From Rhodamnia argentea (Eukaryota > Streptophyta > Magnoliopsida > Myrtales > Myrtaceae): a stretch of DNA of 64,000 nucleotides. The DNA is taken from assembly GCF_020921035.1 (NCBI RefSeq), contig NC_063158.1:24662178-24726177 (forward strand), read 5' to 3'. Shown here piece after piece: positions 21,613-33,634 of the stretch; within the stretch, counting starts at the first letter, position 1; the number at the start of each line of letters is the position of its first letter. The notes under the pieces are model-generated. The model was not told the origin of the DNA. It ran no database searches and saw only the letters and a list, made by a program, of their open reading frames with translations. The position numbers were made by a program, and so were the translations under genes.

Positions 21613-22491
21613 ATGGCTGATTCTGAACATTCTTCTTCTGATGACACTTGCGTGGACTCTAGAGGTAATCCATCTTGACAATTTAATTCGCCATGTCTCG
21701 CTCAGTTTCTTCTCCTGTTTGTTTTGCATCAGCTTTGACTCTAGACGTATTTATCTTCCTTCTCGCAGCAGAAAGTTTCCAGCTTTCGGTTAAAAAGACT
21801 TGTCTTCTTTCTGGGTTTCATGTCTTTTTCATGATCTCTTGTAAAGCCACCATCAACATGAGTTCCTGAGTCTATGAATGATTACGGTTCATTGACTATG
21901 CATCAGCTTTGACCCTGCGTGTGACTATAATTTAACCTGCCTGTGAAGTTTTCTTCTTTCACCAATCAAATCAAACCCTCTTCTTCTTTCTGATCCTATT
22001 TCTGATTCCAAGTAAAGTTATTGGAGTGAATCCCGTAAAATTTTGGTGGGCTTCAAGTTTATTTTCAGAGTTGATCATTCAGGAACAGGGCAAGTTCATA
22101 CCCTTCTAATCTTGCATCATGCAAGGGCCTTGTCCTGCTTACAAGAACTTGTTTTCTTCTCTGTGTATCGGCCTATTTATCTTGTCCGTCCTGGGTTATT
22201 TTGCACAGAAGAGACAAGCGAAGAATCAAAGCTAGAGTTCTCTGAAGATGAGGAGACACTCATAATCAGAATGTACAATCTGGTTGGAGAAAGGTGAGAC
22301 TCTGTTCTGTTGCTTCCTTTCTGCTTCTCCTTCATTGCTGATGATTCCCTCTCCTTCGCAAAAGATAAAATTGCTGAGCCTAAGTTGTATCATTCATGAT
22401 CAGGTGGTCTCTGATTGCTGGCAGAATCCCAGGAAGGACAGCTGAGGAAATTGAGAAGTACTGGAATTCCAGATACTCAACAAGCCAGTGA
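21613..22491 (+). CDS. CPC: Small R3-MYB repressor of the CPC/ETC/MYBx type
   Basis: Three exons (21613-21664, 22209-22293, 22404-22491) give 74 residues, close to the 75-110 usual for single-repeat R3-MYBs. A short acidic N-terminus ([13 protein letters not shown]) leads into one R3 repeat: [18 protein letters not shown], then [21 protein letters not shown], and a short end YSTSQ. The regularly spaced Trp residues and [13 protein letters not shown] are diagnostic. The bHLH-contact pattern L-x2-R-x3-L-x6-L-x3-R is intact, although its first acidic position is Thr, as I recall for the MYBx subgroup. Such proteins bind R/B-type bHLH partners and, having no activation domain, block MYB-bHLH-WD40 complexes that drive trichome, root-hair or anthocyanin genes. 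The subgroup is inferred from [11 protein letters not shown] and YSTSQ. Neighbouring genes are unrelated. Confidence 0.88.
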
Positions 22492-24311
22492 AAGTAATAA
22501 AGCAAGATGACTGTATTATTTAGAGTGACGTGAATGCTTGGATCAGAAAATTTTCTCTAAGATATGAAGATTTTCTCACTCTGGGTTCTGTACTCAGACC
22601 CATTGAAGCTCTGGGTCATTCCATATGATCTTTAGGAATGGAGTTTCTCACCCTCTTTTTGTCGGTTGATCTTTGTTTGTGATCATTGTTGGGGTAAAGC
22701 CATTGGTTTTTCTTTTCTTTTTTTCAAGGTTTAATGTATTTGCAAGTAGGACCTTAGATTCTTGATGTATACTGTTCCCTCTAGTTATAGTGTACAAATG
22801 TGTCGTCCTTAGTGCTGTCCCTGATGATATGACATTGTTACTCCCTTTCTTTACCACTAATGTGTGCCTTAAGTAAGGTATACCTTGAAGTTTAAGAACA
22901 TACTGTACGAACTTGTCAAATCAGAACTTCTAGAGTGTGTCCGTGATGGCGATACGATGAACATCTAAACTTTCAAATCAATCGATCTACGCACGTGAGT
23001 TTTCTTCAGAGTTTTATGAACGAAAAGAGGGGCTTGAGAGTAGAAGTGCAAGGCTAGAATTCGAAATATGGTCACATGGAGCTTTACCAAGCCAAAAGTG
23101 TAAGTATGATGAGAAAAAAAAAATTGACATTACACAGAAAAACGTACAAGACGTGGGCAATCTTTCAGAAGATTGCTAAGGTATCACCCATGAAAGTTTA
23201 GATTTTGAATGCACTATTTGGATGATGTAACGTTAGTAAATCAAAGTCCAAACCAAGCAAAACTGTGCAAGATGGCTCACAACATTATCTTACAATTAAC
23301 CAATACAGATTGTTCTCATGATTGGAGGATAATACATCGGTTGGGAGAGTAACAATTAACCAATACAGATTGTGCTCTGCATATATGAAGATGACAATCA
23401 CGCCATTTTCCCCAAGAAAGTGAAACCACGCGAGATTGGAGAAATTTGCTACTTGACTTTCGCTGAAAGATCGTTGAAATGATACAAACAGAAAGAAGCA
23501 TTAGACGTGGGCAATCTTTCAGTAGATATCAACTTTAGACCTCGGATCAGATGTACCAAGCTCAAAAAACAAAACTAAAAAGAGCAATATAAAGTATGAA
23601 GTCAAACAGAAAATCGTGCTCATCATCATCATAATGCGAAAGCCATTCACAAGTACAACCAAAACAGCATGCGACTCCCACATGCTGACATCGTGGTCAC
23701 CGACTACCCCATAGAGAACAAGGGCTTCACAGGTGCTGCACGAGCAAGTAACCGATGAGGACCCGAGGTTCATATACTTGTTTCATATAATTCTCAACTT
23801 TCCACACATGCCAAGACCTCAGCTAGTTAAAAGCCATGGCCCCAAAGAGGAGACCCTCATGAATCACCAAGACCACATCGAATCATCCACAATATCTGAA
23901 GTGAATAAACAATGACCCGTTCCACGCAACTTCAAGCAAACTGTATCCATCCTCCTCCACAACAATGCGTGGCAAAGAATTAAGTGGAGGTTATTTAAGA
24001 ATCTTTATCTGGGAAAGGAAAGATTACTGTAGAATAGAGTCATAAGCAGAAGGTAACTGCAGAACTGGATGCCGCATATTGAATTTTCACAACCACAAGC
24101 AACTTTTCTAGTTAAAATTCAAAGAAAATAAGTGAGCAAAACACAGATCATTCCATTCAGGAAAGCCAGATATTACAGATCCAATGAAAATCATCCTTTA
24201 CAGCCTTATTCACAAATTTTGCAAGCTTCTAATCAAGCAATAATTAGAAGTCATGCAAGAAATTGGCGCTACTGGTCATGACATCCTAAGGAGAAGATCA
24301 ACACGGTTCTA
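22492..24311. other. Intergenic; short direct repeats
   Basis: No gene is assigned. 'caattaaccaatacagattgt' occurs at about 23295 and again at about 23352, and 'gacgtgggcaatctttcag' at about 23151 and 23502, which suggests a local duplication. A plus-strand frame at 23733-23915 (60 codons, ending SEVNKQ) has no recognisable family. The 3' end of the CRIPT transcript lies in this interval. Confidence 0.4.
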
Positions 24312-25951
24312 TTACACATTGCTTTGTTTATATATCTTGGTATCGAGTACTTGCTTGCCGCACATTGCACAAACCCCTGCAGTAAAAAGCAAACATTAGG
24401 ACTTGCTACAAAAATACTTGATCCAAGAGATTAAACTCTCCAAAACGGCACGAAAATTTTAAAAACACAAAATTGAAAACCCAAAGCACCTTTTGTGTAT
24501 GCACAGGTATGACAGTATTTGGCATCTTGATGCACTTGCTGCTTGCAAATAATGCATTTTGTATTTCCATAAGGAGTCCACCTGCAAGGAAGTACAATCT
24601 GACATCAAACCAAAGAAAACTAACTCGAACTGACAGAGACTTCTCTGTGTTATCGGAAAATAAAATGCTTTTAACCAATCCAAAGAACAGACTAAATGCA
24701 TGGAAGAACACAATTGACATCATCCAACCAATAAAGTAACGGTAACCCAGAGATATCCTCTTTTCTCCTAAAATATACTCATCCGCACTACATAATGATG
24801 TACAGTATCTGTAATAGGTTAGGAATCTATTTCCAGATATCACGAATTCCAAGGAAACACCCCAGTACACATCACTTATGCATTGACTAGCTGAAATGAA
24901 TGGTTTAGTTTAGCAACAGTATTATTAGATTCAGCTCTGAGCTTTTGTCCCCTGTAATTTGTCTCACCAAAATCTGACTGACATGGCGATAAAACAACTC
25001 AAACGGAAGGGCATTCCAGTAATCAATCAGGTGACCCTTAGCTGCTTGAACTTGAGGTAACAAAAAGAACTACACAAAGCATCCATCCCACCCCAGCAGA
25101 TGAAAACTTTTTGCAAATGGATGCATCCATTACATAGATATGCCCATTCCAATCAACGATAATCAAGCAACAGGACGAATTACACAGAACAAACAAAAAA
25201 ACAATGATATCTCGAAAAGCTTCAATAGTTAGAACGTACAGTCGATTTCTTTTACAAGCCAGCAGTCCACATCAAATTAAATCGTGCAAAGTGCTATCGG
25301 TTCACAAGACAATGAAGCCAAAAGCATATACTCCAAGAGTAGGCTCCTAACTGACTAACATGACACAGTTAACCATAATATGAAACATATACAGTAACTT
25401 CAATGCCGGCCATAACTTGGTTCCTTCTCTGAAAAGTGCCACTTTCGAGAAGACATTATGTCGGCCGTTGCAATTTACGTTACATGGTACTTGCGAATCG
25501 CGGAAAGAGCCCACTATCCCTCAAACCCCACCCCAAGACGAGAACCGATACTGACAGAACCGAGAGAGCGCATCAACTAGCCATAATCTCAACATCCACA
25601 GCTAGTTCGCTACTCCATGAAAGTTGCCGTCCTAAGAAGATAGGGAAACAGAGAGAAGGTAACCTGGACTTCTTGGAGAGGAGCTTGTTCTCGTTGATCT
25701 TGCGGCCACCGCCCTCGGTGATGTTGCTGGCTCCTTCCTTCCACTTATCAGGAACTATCACCTTCGACAGCTTCTTCTCACCTGAATCAAAATCAGACAC
25801 GCAATCAGACAACCAATACACAAAACCCATTGCAATCGAGATCACGCTCTGCAACAGCTTCGAACAAGCAAGCAACGCCTTCTCTTCGCCGAGGGCGAAC
25901 GAATCGATCGAGGGGAGGAAGGATCAGACACTCACACTTCTCGCACACCAT
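24312..25951 (-). CDS. CRIPT: CRIPT, cysteine-rich PDZ-binding-type zinc protein
   Basis: Minus-strand gene of four exons: 25951-25936, 25781-25664, 24581-24490 and 24376-24312, giving 96 residues (family about 97-101). Exon 1 is only 16 bases (MVCEK plus one base), with donor GTGAGT. The protein then reads KVIVPDKWKEGASN, GGGRKINENKLLSKKSRW, TPYGNTKCIICKQQVHQD, KYCHTCAYTKGVCAMCGKQV and ends YKQSNV. Four Cys-x2-Cys pairs (CEKC, CIIC, CHTC, CAMC) fit the two structural zinc sites of the family. In animals CRIPT binds PDZ domains and is also a minor-spliceosome-associated zinc protein. Plants conserve the protein but not the synaptic partners, so a nuclear RNA-processing role is the likelier one here (inference). 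All exon borders are GT-AG and join in frame. Confidence 0.95.
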
Positions 25952-26379
25952 CTTCGCTTCCTCTCTCGCTCTCTCTAAGGCAGAAGCTCCTGGGCGTCCC
26001 CAAATTCGAAGCCCTAATTCGAGACGAGGAGCAGACAAGGGGCCAAGTTGGGGATTTTTGCTATCTCCAGAATTCTCGTGTTTGATTTTGCTTGATGCGC
26101 TCCTAGCGTCTAAATAATGCGTAGAAGAAATTTGAAAAAAAAGGTTTCGAAATGCCCCCGTTTTGCTTAAAGAAAACTAATTTAGATAAATGTCATGGCA
26201 AATTTTGTACAATCTAGTATTTTTCTTTTATAATATAACCTGAATTTGAAACCAAACGAAACATATGGGTTTGGAATTTATTTTCGACTGTGTAATTCAT
26301 GATGGCGAAAATATTGACAACGTGTTACAATGCAAGTTTTAAAAATAATACCCTGAAGATGTGCCGATCTCACAAATAG
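25952..26379. other. CRIPT promoter side, no other gene
   Basis: CT-rich leader sequence to about 26000 ('cgcttcctctctcgctctctctaagg'), then AT-rich DNA with no frame. Confidence 0.4.
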
Positions 26380-27330
26380 CATCTAGAAGTGGGTTTTGCC
26401 CCAATTGAACATCCTCAAGTAATTGCCAATAAACATGCGACCTTGCTTGTAAATAAATTTTGGGGTGAAGACGCTAGTATCACAAGTGCAAGGGTCAATT
26501 CCCGCGCTCTGCAAAGAGATAGAACAAAAGTGAGAGAGACGAGAGTCAAAGATAGCACAGACCATTTCCCTCGGTTAACCGAGAGCCAAATTTCTAGCCC
26601 AAGGGCAAGCACGTGCTACTCTTTAACCTAAGAAAGGGGCATTTTTGCCCAAATTGGCGAGGTGACTTGTCTCATATCGAGTCTCGAGATTTTGCTCTTA
26701 CCCGAATACATTTAACGTTGGAGTTTCGATGTTAAACGTTGCGGTTGCATCAAAAGACGTATCTGATGAGTTAATTATAGTTTCACGTATATAATTCAAG
26801 AGCACTTTCTTTTTGTTCGGTGCGCCATTCGGTTTATTCATGTCCCCTTTGCCATTATAGAAGTCTGACTAAAGCCGCATCTTGTCTTGACCCTCTCAAA
26901 CCAACAATCCCTTCTCATCTTAGTCGAATCAGGTCATTAGACACCTACCAGCTTTCCTTGTGGATCATTTTCAATCATACATCTCCTTGAAGGGAGCCCT
27001 CTTTGATTTTATAATGTGATAACCATCGATTAACTCAATCGAGATATTGTCTACTTTAGCTCGTTCCATACCAAGCTTTACGATTTTGTCTTTTAGCTTA
27101 TAATTAGGCATTTCCCCAGGAGGGTAACAATCTTGGTAATGCCATCACCCGAGCTTGCTTAACATTGAAGTTTTAAAGTTAAAAGTTGTCATTCTGTCAA
27201 AAGGCATTTTTTGTGAATTAATTCTTCTTTCACATATACAATCTAAGAATGGTCTCTCCATGTTTGGTACACAATTCAGATCATTCATATCCATTTTCGC
27301 CATCCTAGAAGCTTGTTGAGAGTAGCTCTT
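26380..27330 (-). pseudogene. Degenerate gene fragment of unknown family with a repeated segment
   Basis: On the minus strand two related coding-like segments occur about 450 bp apart: one around 27300-27165 (VPNMERPFLDCICERRINSQ, then FDRMTTFNFKTSMLSKLG) and one around 26850-26715 (APNKKKVLLNYIRETIINSS, then FDATATFNIETPTLNVFG). The pattern PN-x-K/R...L..I.E..IN...FD..TFN..T..L...G is shared. Between them a long coding-like stretch (YKLKDKIVKLGMERAKVDNI) continues. After the second segment a GTAAGA donor and, at about 26515, a TTTGCAG acceptor precede GIDPCTCDTSVFTPKFIY. The frame is interrupted, so this looks like a dead gene with an internally duplicated domain. I do not recognise the family, and a transposon origin is not excluded. 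Confidence 0.35.
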
Positions 27331-27835
27331 TATCCGGATCCTCCTACCTTGATGATCACTCCGCGTCTTCATCGAACGAGATCGTTATGTTCCTCTTTTG
27401 GCGTAGTAATTGTGAGTACTCCGATTGGGTCAATGCTTCCATTAGCGATAATCAATCCTGCCGATCCATTTGTATCCTCCCACAAAAGGACTGGAGATGG
27501 ATAAGTTAACTTGCGAAAGAGTAAGAAGAAGAGAGAGAAGCTTTGGCTTTTGTTATTCGTAAATCACATGTGCCCCGGGCCGAGACCATCATCTAGACCA
27601 AGGCTAATACCACAAGCGATCTCATCGCATAAATCACACCCCACTCGACCATACCCGAATCTTGTTGGTCAAAACTCTTCAGTGAATCGGCATAGATGAA
27701 AGAGGATTTTACTGCGCCGCATCGATAATCGAATAAGAATCAATAAATAACACAACTTACAAAACGAATCACACATCTTAGACGGGAAAAAATGGATGGA
27801 CCATACAATCCGCACTAGCTGTAGATCTTTGCCGA
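27331..27835. other. Intergenic, 3' flank of the XTH gene
   Basis: No gene seen. The short frames here are unlike known proteins. Confidence 0.4.
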
Positions 27836-28313
27836 TCAATCCCAGGGGCTGAGCGAGCACTCCCAAGGCAAAGTAGGGAACCTCTGGTTGTCCTTGCAGT
27901 AGTCGTAGATGACGAGGTTTCGCTGAACCCAAGCGTAGTCCATCTTCTGATCGCCGGACAAGTGCCAGGCTCCGTACTGGTCCCACCAGTTCCCGGTCGT
28001 GGTCGAGACGCAGGCCGGGAAAGGGTCCTCCCACTCGCACCCGTCGAAGCTGAAGTCCGTGTAGGTGGACACGAACGGCGCTCTGGCCCAGTCTGTCTTC
28101 TCGAGCCCGCCCCTCGTCGCCCAGTCGTCGGCGTTCCAGATGCTCGAGAAGAGGTACATCGGCTTCCCGTTGGGGAAGAAGTTGTTGGCCTCCCCGTTGT
28201 TCTTGTACACCCTGATCGGCACTTTGTCCACGAAGAACCTGTACAGCCCAATGATGAAAGACAGGAAGCTGAAATCAAGAACTGGATGAACTGGATGAAT
28301 GTCTAGCCATAAA

Positions 28314-28372
<59 letters not shown>

Positions 28373-29241
28373 TACACAATCTGGTGGTTGTTCCAGAGGA
28401 TGGAGTAGGAGTGGAAGTCCGCGGTCGGGTCGAACCAGAGCATGTGCCGCATCTCGCGCGCGCCCGTCCCGTTCTTGTACACATTGGTCTGGATCAGATA
28501 TGGCTGCCCGCTCCTGTTCCCCAAGAACTCGAAGTCCAGCTCATCCCTCTCTGGCCCTGCCCCGTTCTCCGAACACATCTGCACCATTCGCGGGATCGAA
28601 TCCGATCATGATCGCAATCACTTCTTCGAAATATTTAACCTTTCACGATCTTAGCCGGTGCATTTAGGGTACTCGTTACGAAGGCCGGTTTTTTCAAACA
28701 TCGATCGGACGGGGAAAAAGAACATGACCCAGTAGCCTTTTTCTTGAATTCTTTTTGGCTATGAGCAAGTGCAAGTTTCCGAATTGTGGCCACAGTTATT
28801 GAGAATTGGGAGTTCAAGGACTCACATAGTAAGCAGTGACCACTCCGGCGGAGTCACCCCCCACGAGCTTGAGCTTCATGCTGAACCAACCGAACCGGTA
28901 TCTCTGCTTCGTTTGAAACCCGCAACCTGTTCGGCATCAACACTTTCGCTGTCACAACATGACGCTTCGCAGATTGGAACGTACGCCATAACCGATGAAT
29001 AAAATGTGGAAAGGGATTCGGATTCGAGTCGGGGGCGCACGGTACCTGTTTCTTTGTCCAGCGACAAGTACCAGATCTGGCCATCTTCAGAGGTCTTGAA
29101 GTGTGCCTCGGACCACATTATGTTGAAGTTGTCGACGAAGGACACTTTGGACCGTGCCGCCACGTCCGACGTGGGCGGCTTGGCCAGAAGAATGAGCAAG
29201 ATGCAGACGAGAATCGACAATGGCGAAGCCATTCTCTCCAT
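27836..29241 (-). CDS. XTH9: Xyloglucan endotransglucosylase/hydrolase, XTH9 type
   Basis: Four exons, 29241-29046, 28926-28826, 28578-28376 and 28238-27836, encode 300 residues, the normal size for GH16 XTH enzymes. A hydrophobic signal peptide (about residues 1-28, [13 protein letters not shown]) directs secretion to the cell wall. Exon 3 carries the GH16 motif [10 protein letters not shown], whose first Glu is the nucleophile and last Glu the acid/base, followed by the family N-glycosylation site NRS. The C-terminal XTH domain has [40 protein letters not shown] and ends [28 protein letters not shown] and the ending are what I recall for Arabidopsis XTH9. The enzyme cuts xyloglucan and rejoins it to another chain, loosening or remodelling growing walls. 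A second Met at residue 4 is an alternative start. Intron 3 holds a long GA run. Confidence 0.95.
28315..28369. repeat. (GA)n microsatellite in intron 3 of XTH9
   Basis: About 27 uninterrupted GA units on the plus strand, six bases from the intron's 5' splice site. On the transcript it is a CT (polypyrimidine) run. Confidence 0.95.
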
Positions 29242-31386
29242 CTTCTTGAGAACCTCTGCTGGGAAGGTCTGAAAGCAGAGATGAAGAAAGCTTCTGATGG
29301 ATCTTGTTAGAAGAAGAGGAGGAGAGATTTTGTTCTGAAAAAAAGTTCACCGTTTATTTGAAATAAGACGCTTCTGATTTCACTGTTGGTTATTTTAAAT
29401 TTACCTCATGTGTATGACCTTTAACTTTATGACCATGCAACAAAAAAAAAAACCCAAATAAAAATGGAAAAAAAAGGAAATTATTCAGCATACAAGAAAT
29501 AGAATACTCTTGCTAATTATTCAAGATACGGTCTGCAAGATCTGTCAATTATTTACGATCACGTGATCTCTCAATCAATGAGTGTTTTATACATAACACG
29601 TGGTAATGTTGTATGAGTCTACGGTTGAAATTATATCAACACTAACTGTCTTGTCGGGAAAACATTTTCGCAATGAACATGTAGACTTGATGATATAATT
29701 CCATTTTATTTGGGATCCCTATAATATTTTCGACGGTTTTATTTTTGAAAGAGTGAATATATTGTAAGGATGATAATTCAGTCATAAACTTTTCAATTTC
29801 GCTACTATAGTCCTAAACCTTTTCATGAAATTCCAATGTACTCGTTCCAACCTATTTTAGGCTGAAATTGCTGATGTAGCGTCCAGTTATCGCCGACCGT
29901 CTTACTTGACAAGATCGACGATCTAATATTGACAATTTTACTCAAAACGGCATCCCACGTGGATTGTTACGACAACAATTTCCGCCGGCAATTGACCAGA
30001 ATGACTTGCATTGGGACCTCACTCAAAGAAACAAGACTACATTAGTGAAATCGAAAAGTTTAAGACTGAACTATTGATTTAGAGCTGAATTGGTAATTTT
30101 TGGGGCAAGGACAAATGAAGTCGACATGGGCATTCTAGATATTGGGGGCAGAAAATTGGAATGATGCGTGGATAAATTATGGATGTCCAAAATTCACAGA
30201 TCTAGAACAGGAAAATCCAGCTGCCAATCTAGTGACCATCATTATTTTATTTTTTTCCATCATGGGCCAATCAAAAGAAAGATGTTGGAGGTGGGGGGCC
30301 CACGTGTTCTCATGTGATCCCCACTGATTGGCCACACAATAATTCAGAAACTTCTTGGACTTGACAACTGGATTTGGATGTGTGGGAAGATGCTGACTGT
30401 CAGGGATGTTGATTATACAATTGCCCAACTTGGAGAACCAAAATTGTAAAAAAAAAAAAGACAAAAAAAAGAATGATTGAATTGAATAATTTGATTTTCT
30501 TTTTGGTCATTGAATTGAAAAATTTGACTAGGGAATTGCAAATTGGCCTTTTAAAAAAAAGGCTAAACGAGGAATTCAACCCCCAAGGGTTAATTAATTC
30601 AATGGTCTGCTTTGAGGATTGTGTAGATTGGTCGGTTCCCCTTTAGTGTGGCAAGACTGCTTTCTTGATTTGATTAAAGAGATTAGCTTCTTAACCAAAG
30701 GGCTTTCGCGGTTATTAAGAAAGTTACCGACATGCTGATCGCGTCAATCCGTAAAGGAGCCGTCGATACCCTTTTGACTTATTCAACGGCTAAAATTACC
30801 TTGTCCCATGATTTTTGGCGTAATTACAGCCCACAGGGAAGATGAAAATGGACCAATGGGGAACTCAATGAATCCAATAGAACATCAAATGATTTACGTC
30901 TTTTCTCTCCCTTCCAAATTCATTTATGCGGAGTGAATTCGTGGGTCGTTCACAATCAAAACTGCTCGATCATTTTTGTACTAAGATCGGCGACTCGGGC
31001 CTCGAACGATTGTGATGGATCAAATCAACGGTCAACAATGTCTACATCGATTGCTTTCGCTCGAAAATACGTCATGAACAACATGGACCCCATACTTATT
31101 GAAGCTATAGCAATAAGAGCTCCAGTCATAATAGAGACCAGCTGTACTAGTGAGCTGAGCACTTAGCCAAAATGAGTCAAATTATTCTACTAAATGACTG
31201 ATTAAATCGCTAAACTGCAAAGAATATCTTTCCCCAGGAATATCCCTTCCAGACACTACAACACATGCAGCACGCGACCGAGCACGTGCTCCTCCATTAT
31301 GTGTCGGTGAAGCATGTTTTCGGATGTGGCGATACAATTCTGTTCAAGAATTTTATGAAAACACTAAGCAAAACTAGCCACAGGAC
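29242..31386. other. Intergenic; XTH9 upstream region and a diverged Mutator-like MITE
   Basis: 29745-30105 is a diverged copy of the Mutator-like MITE family ('gattcagtcataaac..ttttcaatttcgctactatagtcc' on the left, 'gaaaagtttaagactgaact' in inverse on the right). The remainder has no supported gene. A CACGTG G-box is at about 30301 ('cccacgtgttctc'). Confidence 0.45.

Positions 31387-31466
<80 letters not shown>
31387..31466 (+). tRNA. trnL-UAG (nuclear): tRNA-Leu (anticodon TAG)
   Basis: An 80-nt type II tRNA. The acceptor stem GACAGTT pairs with AGCTGTC (one G-T), the D arm is TGGCCGAGTGGTCTAAGGC, the anticodon arm CCAGA-TTTAGGC-TCTGG has anticodon TAG, a short variable arm follows, and the T arm GTGGG-TTCAAAT-CCCAC is perfect. 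It reads leucine codon CUA/CUG. Box A (TGGCCGAGTGG) and box B (GGTTCAAATCC) are intact, there is no intron, CCA is not encoded, and a T7 run for Pol III termination follows at about 31481. It appears functional. Confidence 0.97.
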
Positions 31467-31467
<1 letters not shown>

Positions 31468-33278
31468 CTTATAAATTTGTTTTTTTACCTCAATTCTATT
31501 TTCGCTTCTCTTATCTTTTTCTTTCTTGCAAACTCTTCTTTTGTGGCCAGATTTTGTGGAAAGATTACTCACTTTCTGCGAAATAATCAATTTACCTTGC
31601 TCGCTCTCCAAGAGAGATTCAAAAGCCAAAGCAATGTTAAGTTTTTCTTCAAAAAATGCTAGATGTGCTGAGAAATCTTACCGATGTCTAAGTAATGCGA
31701 CCAATTTCAATAGGGTTTTGAAACAAGAGGGACCCCTACAAAAAAATAAAAAAACCATTCGTTTCTCTAAATATTCAATAAAACATTGACACCTCGCTTG
31801 ATATACGTCGTGAATCGATCTTAATATCTTTGGCATGTTAGTTCCTTTCCGCAAGGATCAAGAAGTAAGAAGAATGCTTGGCTGATATCATATATATAAC
31901 TCACTTCTTGGTCTTCAAACCCTTTCGGTCACTACGAATGCTACCGATCGATATGATGAGATGAGGCTATTTACCTATCTCTTGACTCGAAATAAGAGCA
32001 AGTTTGAAAATGGATCTCAGAGTGTATAGAACTGGGCCAAGAGGGTCTCTTGATGCCTATGTCAATTTCAAGGGGTTATAACAGCGTCCGTCCATTATGT
32101 TCTGTCGCCAAAAATCAGTGCTCTTTCCAACACGGCCTCTAATTTCATAATAAAGGGCAAAAGGAAGGATCCTTGTTTATTAGAGAATTATTGCAAATGA
32201 AAGGGACATATTCTTTGCTTCCCCATGTAGACAATCGATCAAGGGAAGGGAGTAATTCTCACTTTGGTCACACACTCATTTTCTTTTTCTCTCACCTATC
32301 CTTTTACTTTTTGCCCTAGTTCGAAACTGAGAATAGAAAATAGAAAAGAGTTGCTGAAAAGTGTAAAGGCTTAAATAAAAGGGAGAATATATAAGAGATG
32401 CCAATGAGGGCGGTGGTGGTTGTTTCATTCTATGCTATTTTTAGTGACGATTTGGGCATCTTTGTGCCACCCCTACTTTGCGTATAAAAGCAGCTAGGGG
32501 TTCGGATTCTCCACCATGCAAACCTTCTTCATTTACACTTGTAGCCCTCCCTCTTGCTAGGGTTAGTTCCCAATTTACACATATATAAAGGGGTCGCGTT
32601 CATGCAATTTTATCATTTCTGTCTCATATGAAAGTCAAGACATTGTATCTTGAATCATTATGTAAAAGAGGTCTCGTTCATCTAATAGAGTTTGGATACG
32701 TTTACTAGCTCTGATACCATGTTAGAAAGTCCAATCCAAAAGCTTAAGTTAATAGATGAAAGGAGACCGCGTGAATATAAAGAGCATATAAGACCCATTG
32801 TCCGGCGACGTGGGAAAGCAACTTCGAACAATAGATTCAACTATGCATGATCCAATAGTGTGTCATAAGCTACGGAGCTCAATGGATTCAACTAACATTG
32901 CCGGAATTTATCTATCTAGCTTTGAGGCTTCACGATCATAGAAAAATGCTACTAATTCTAACGAATTGACACTTAGTTACACAACTGTTCCACCAAACTT
33001 CGGTAAAGACCAAGCGAGCAATTCTTTTCATCGCGAAAACGAGTACCCATCTCTCAAGATAGAGAGAATGGATGAATTATTTCAACCAGATTGCGTCCCT
33101 CCATTGTCAAATTGGAGCTATATTGGTCGGGTTTACTCTTGATTAGGGTTTTCTTCTCAAAGTGAGGGGTGCATAAAGGTAAATTTGGCCACCAACCAAA
33201 GAAGCCTTGCCATCTTTTCAATTGCCCCTCTCGATCCCTCGCCCAAGCGTGAGCAACTTTATGGACCTGCACCTTCCA
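31467..33278. other. Intergenic; contains a TRIM-like LTR
   Basis: No protein gene is supported. Two TATA-like words ('cgtataaaagcag' at 32480 and 'acatatataaagggg' at 32578) occur near retroelement-like sequence. See the separate TRIM entry. Confidence 0.4.
32709..32829 (-). mobile_element. TRIM-like short LTR with primer-binding site (fossil)
   Basis: On the minus strand a segment begins TGTTCGAAGTTGC, ends GGACTTTCTAACA at 32722 and is followed at once by TGGTATCAGAGC, the standard primer-binding site complementary to initiator tRNA-Met. The LTR is only about 108 bp, the size range of TRIM elements. The second LTR was not found. Old and partial. Confidence 0.5.
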
Positions 33279-33286
33279 TATATAAG
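33279..33286 (+). promoter_or_regulatory. TATA box of the NTF2 gene
   Basis: TATATAAG, 46 bp before the start codon. The short leader between the two is mostly a GA repeat. Confidence 0.6.
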
Positions 33287-33308
33287 TTCTTCAGGAGCCT
33301 CACAACCA

Positions 33309-33331
33309 GAGAGAGAGAGAGAGAGAGAGAG
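33309..33331. repeat. (GA)n microsatellite in the NTF2 leader
   Basis: About 11 GA units that run directly into the start codon (…GAGATGGAAG). Confidence 0.9.
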
Positions 33332-33634
33332 ATGGAAGAACAGGTTGAACTAGTGGGAAGAGCGTTTGTGGATCACTACTACCATCTCTTTGACAAAGAC
33401 AGAGCATCTCTCTCTTCCCTCTACCAGCCGACCTCGATGCTGACGTTCGAAGGGCAGAGGGTCGTGGGAGCGCACGCCATCGCCGAGAAGCTCAGCCAGC
33501 TGCCCTTCGATCAGTGCCAGCACCTCATCAGCACCGTCGACTCGCAGCCCTCCTCCGCCGCCGGCATTGTGGTGTTGGTCAGCGGCAGCTTGAGACTTCC
33601 CGGAGAGGAGCATCTGCTGAGGTTTAGTCAGGTC

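Noticed and set aside
23733-23915. 60-codon plus-strand frame ending SEVNKQ
   Set aside because: It looks somewhat protein-like, but no family, upstream exon or conserved start could be supported.
24406-24870. 154-codon minus-strand frame overlapping CRIPT exon 3
   Set aside because: It is intron plus exon read in another frame; the CRIPT frame with four Cys-x2-Cys pairs is the real one.
27778-28667. Antisense frames of 114-166 codons opposite the XTH exons
   Set aside because: They are shadows of GC-rich exons 3 and 4. The sense strand has XTH motifs and correct splice sites.
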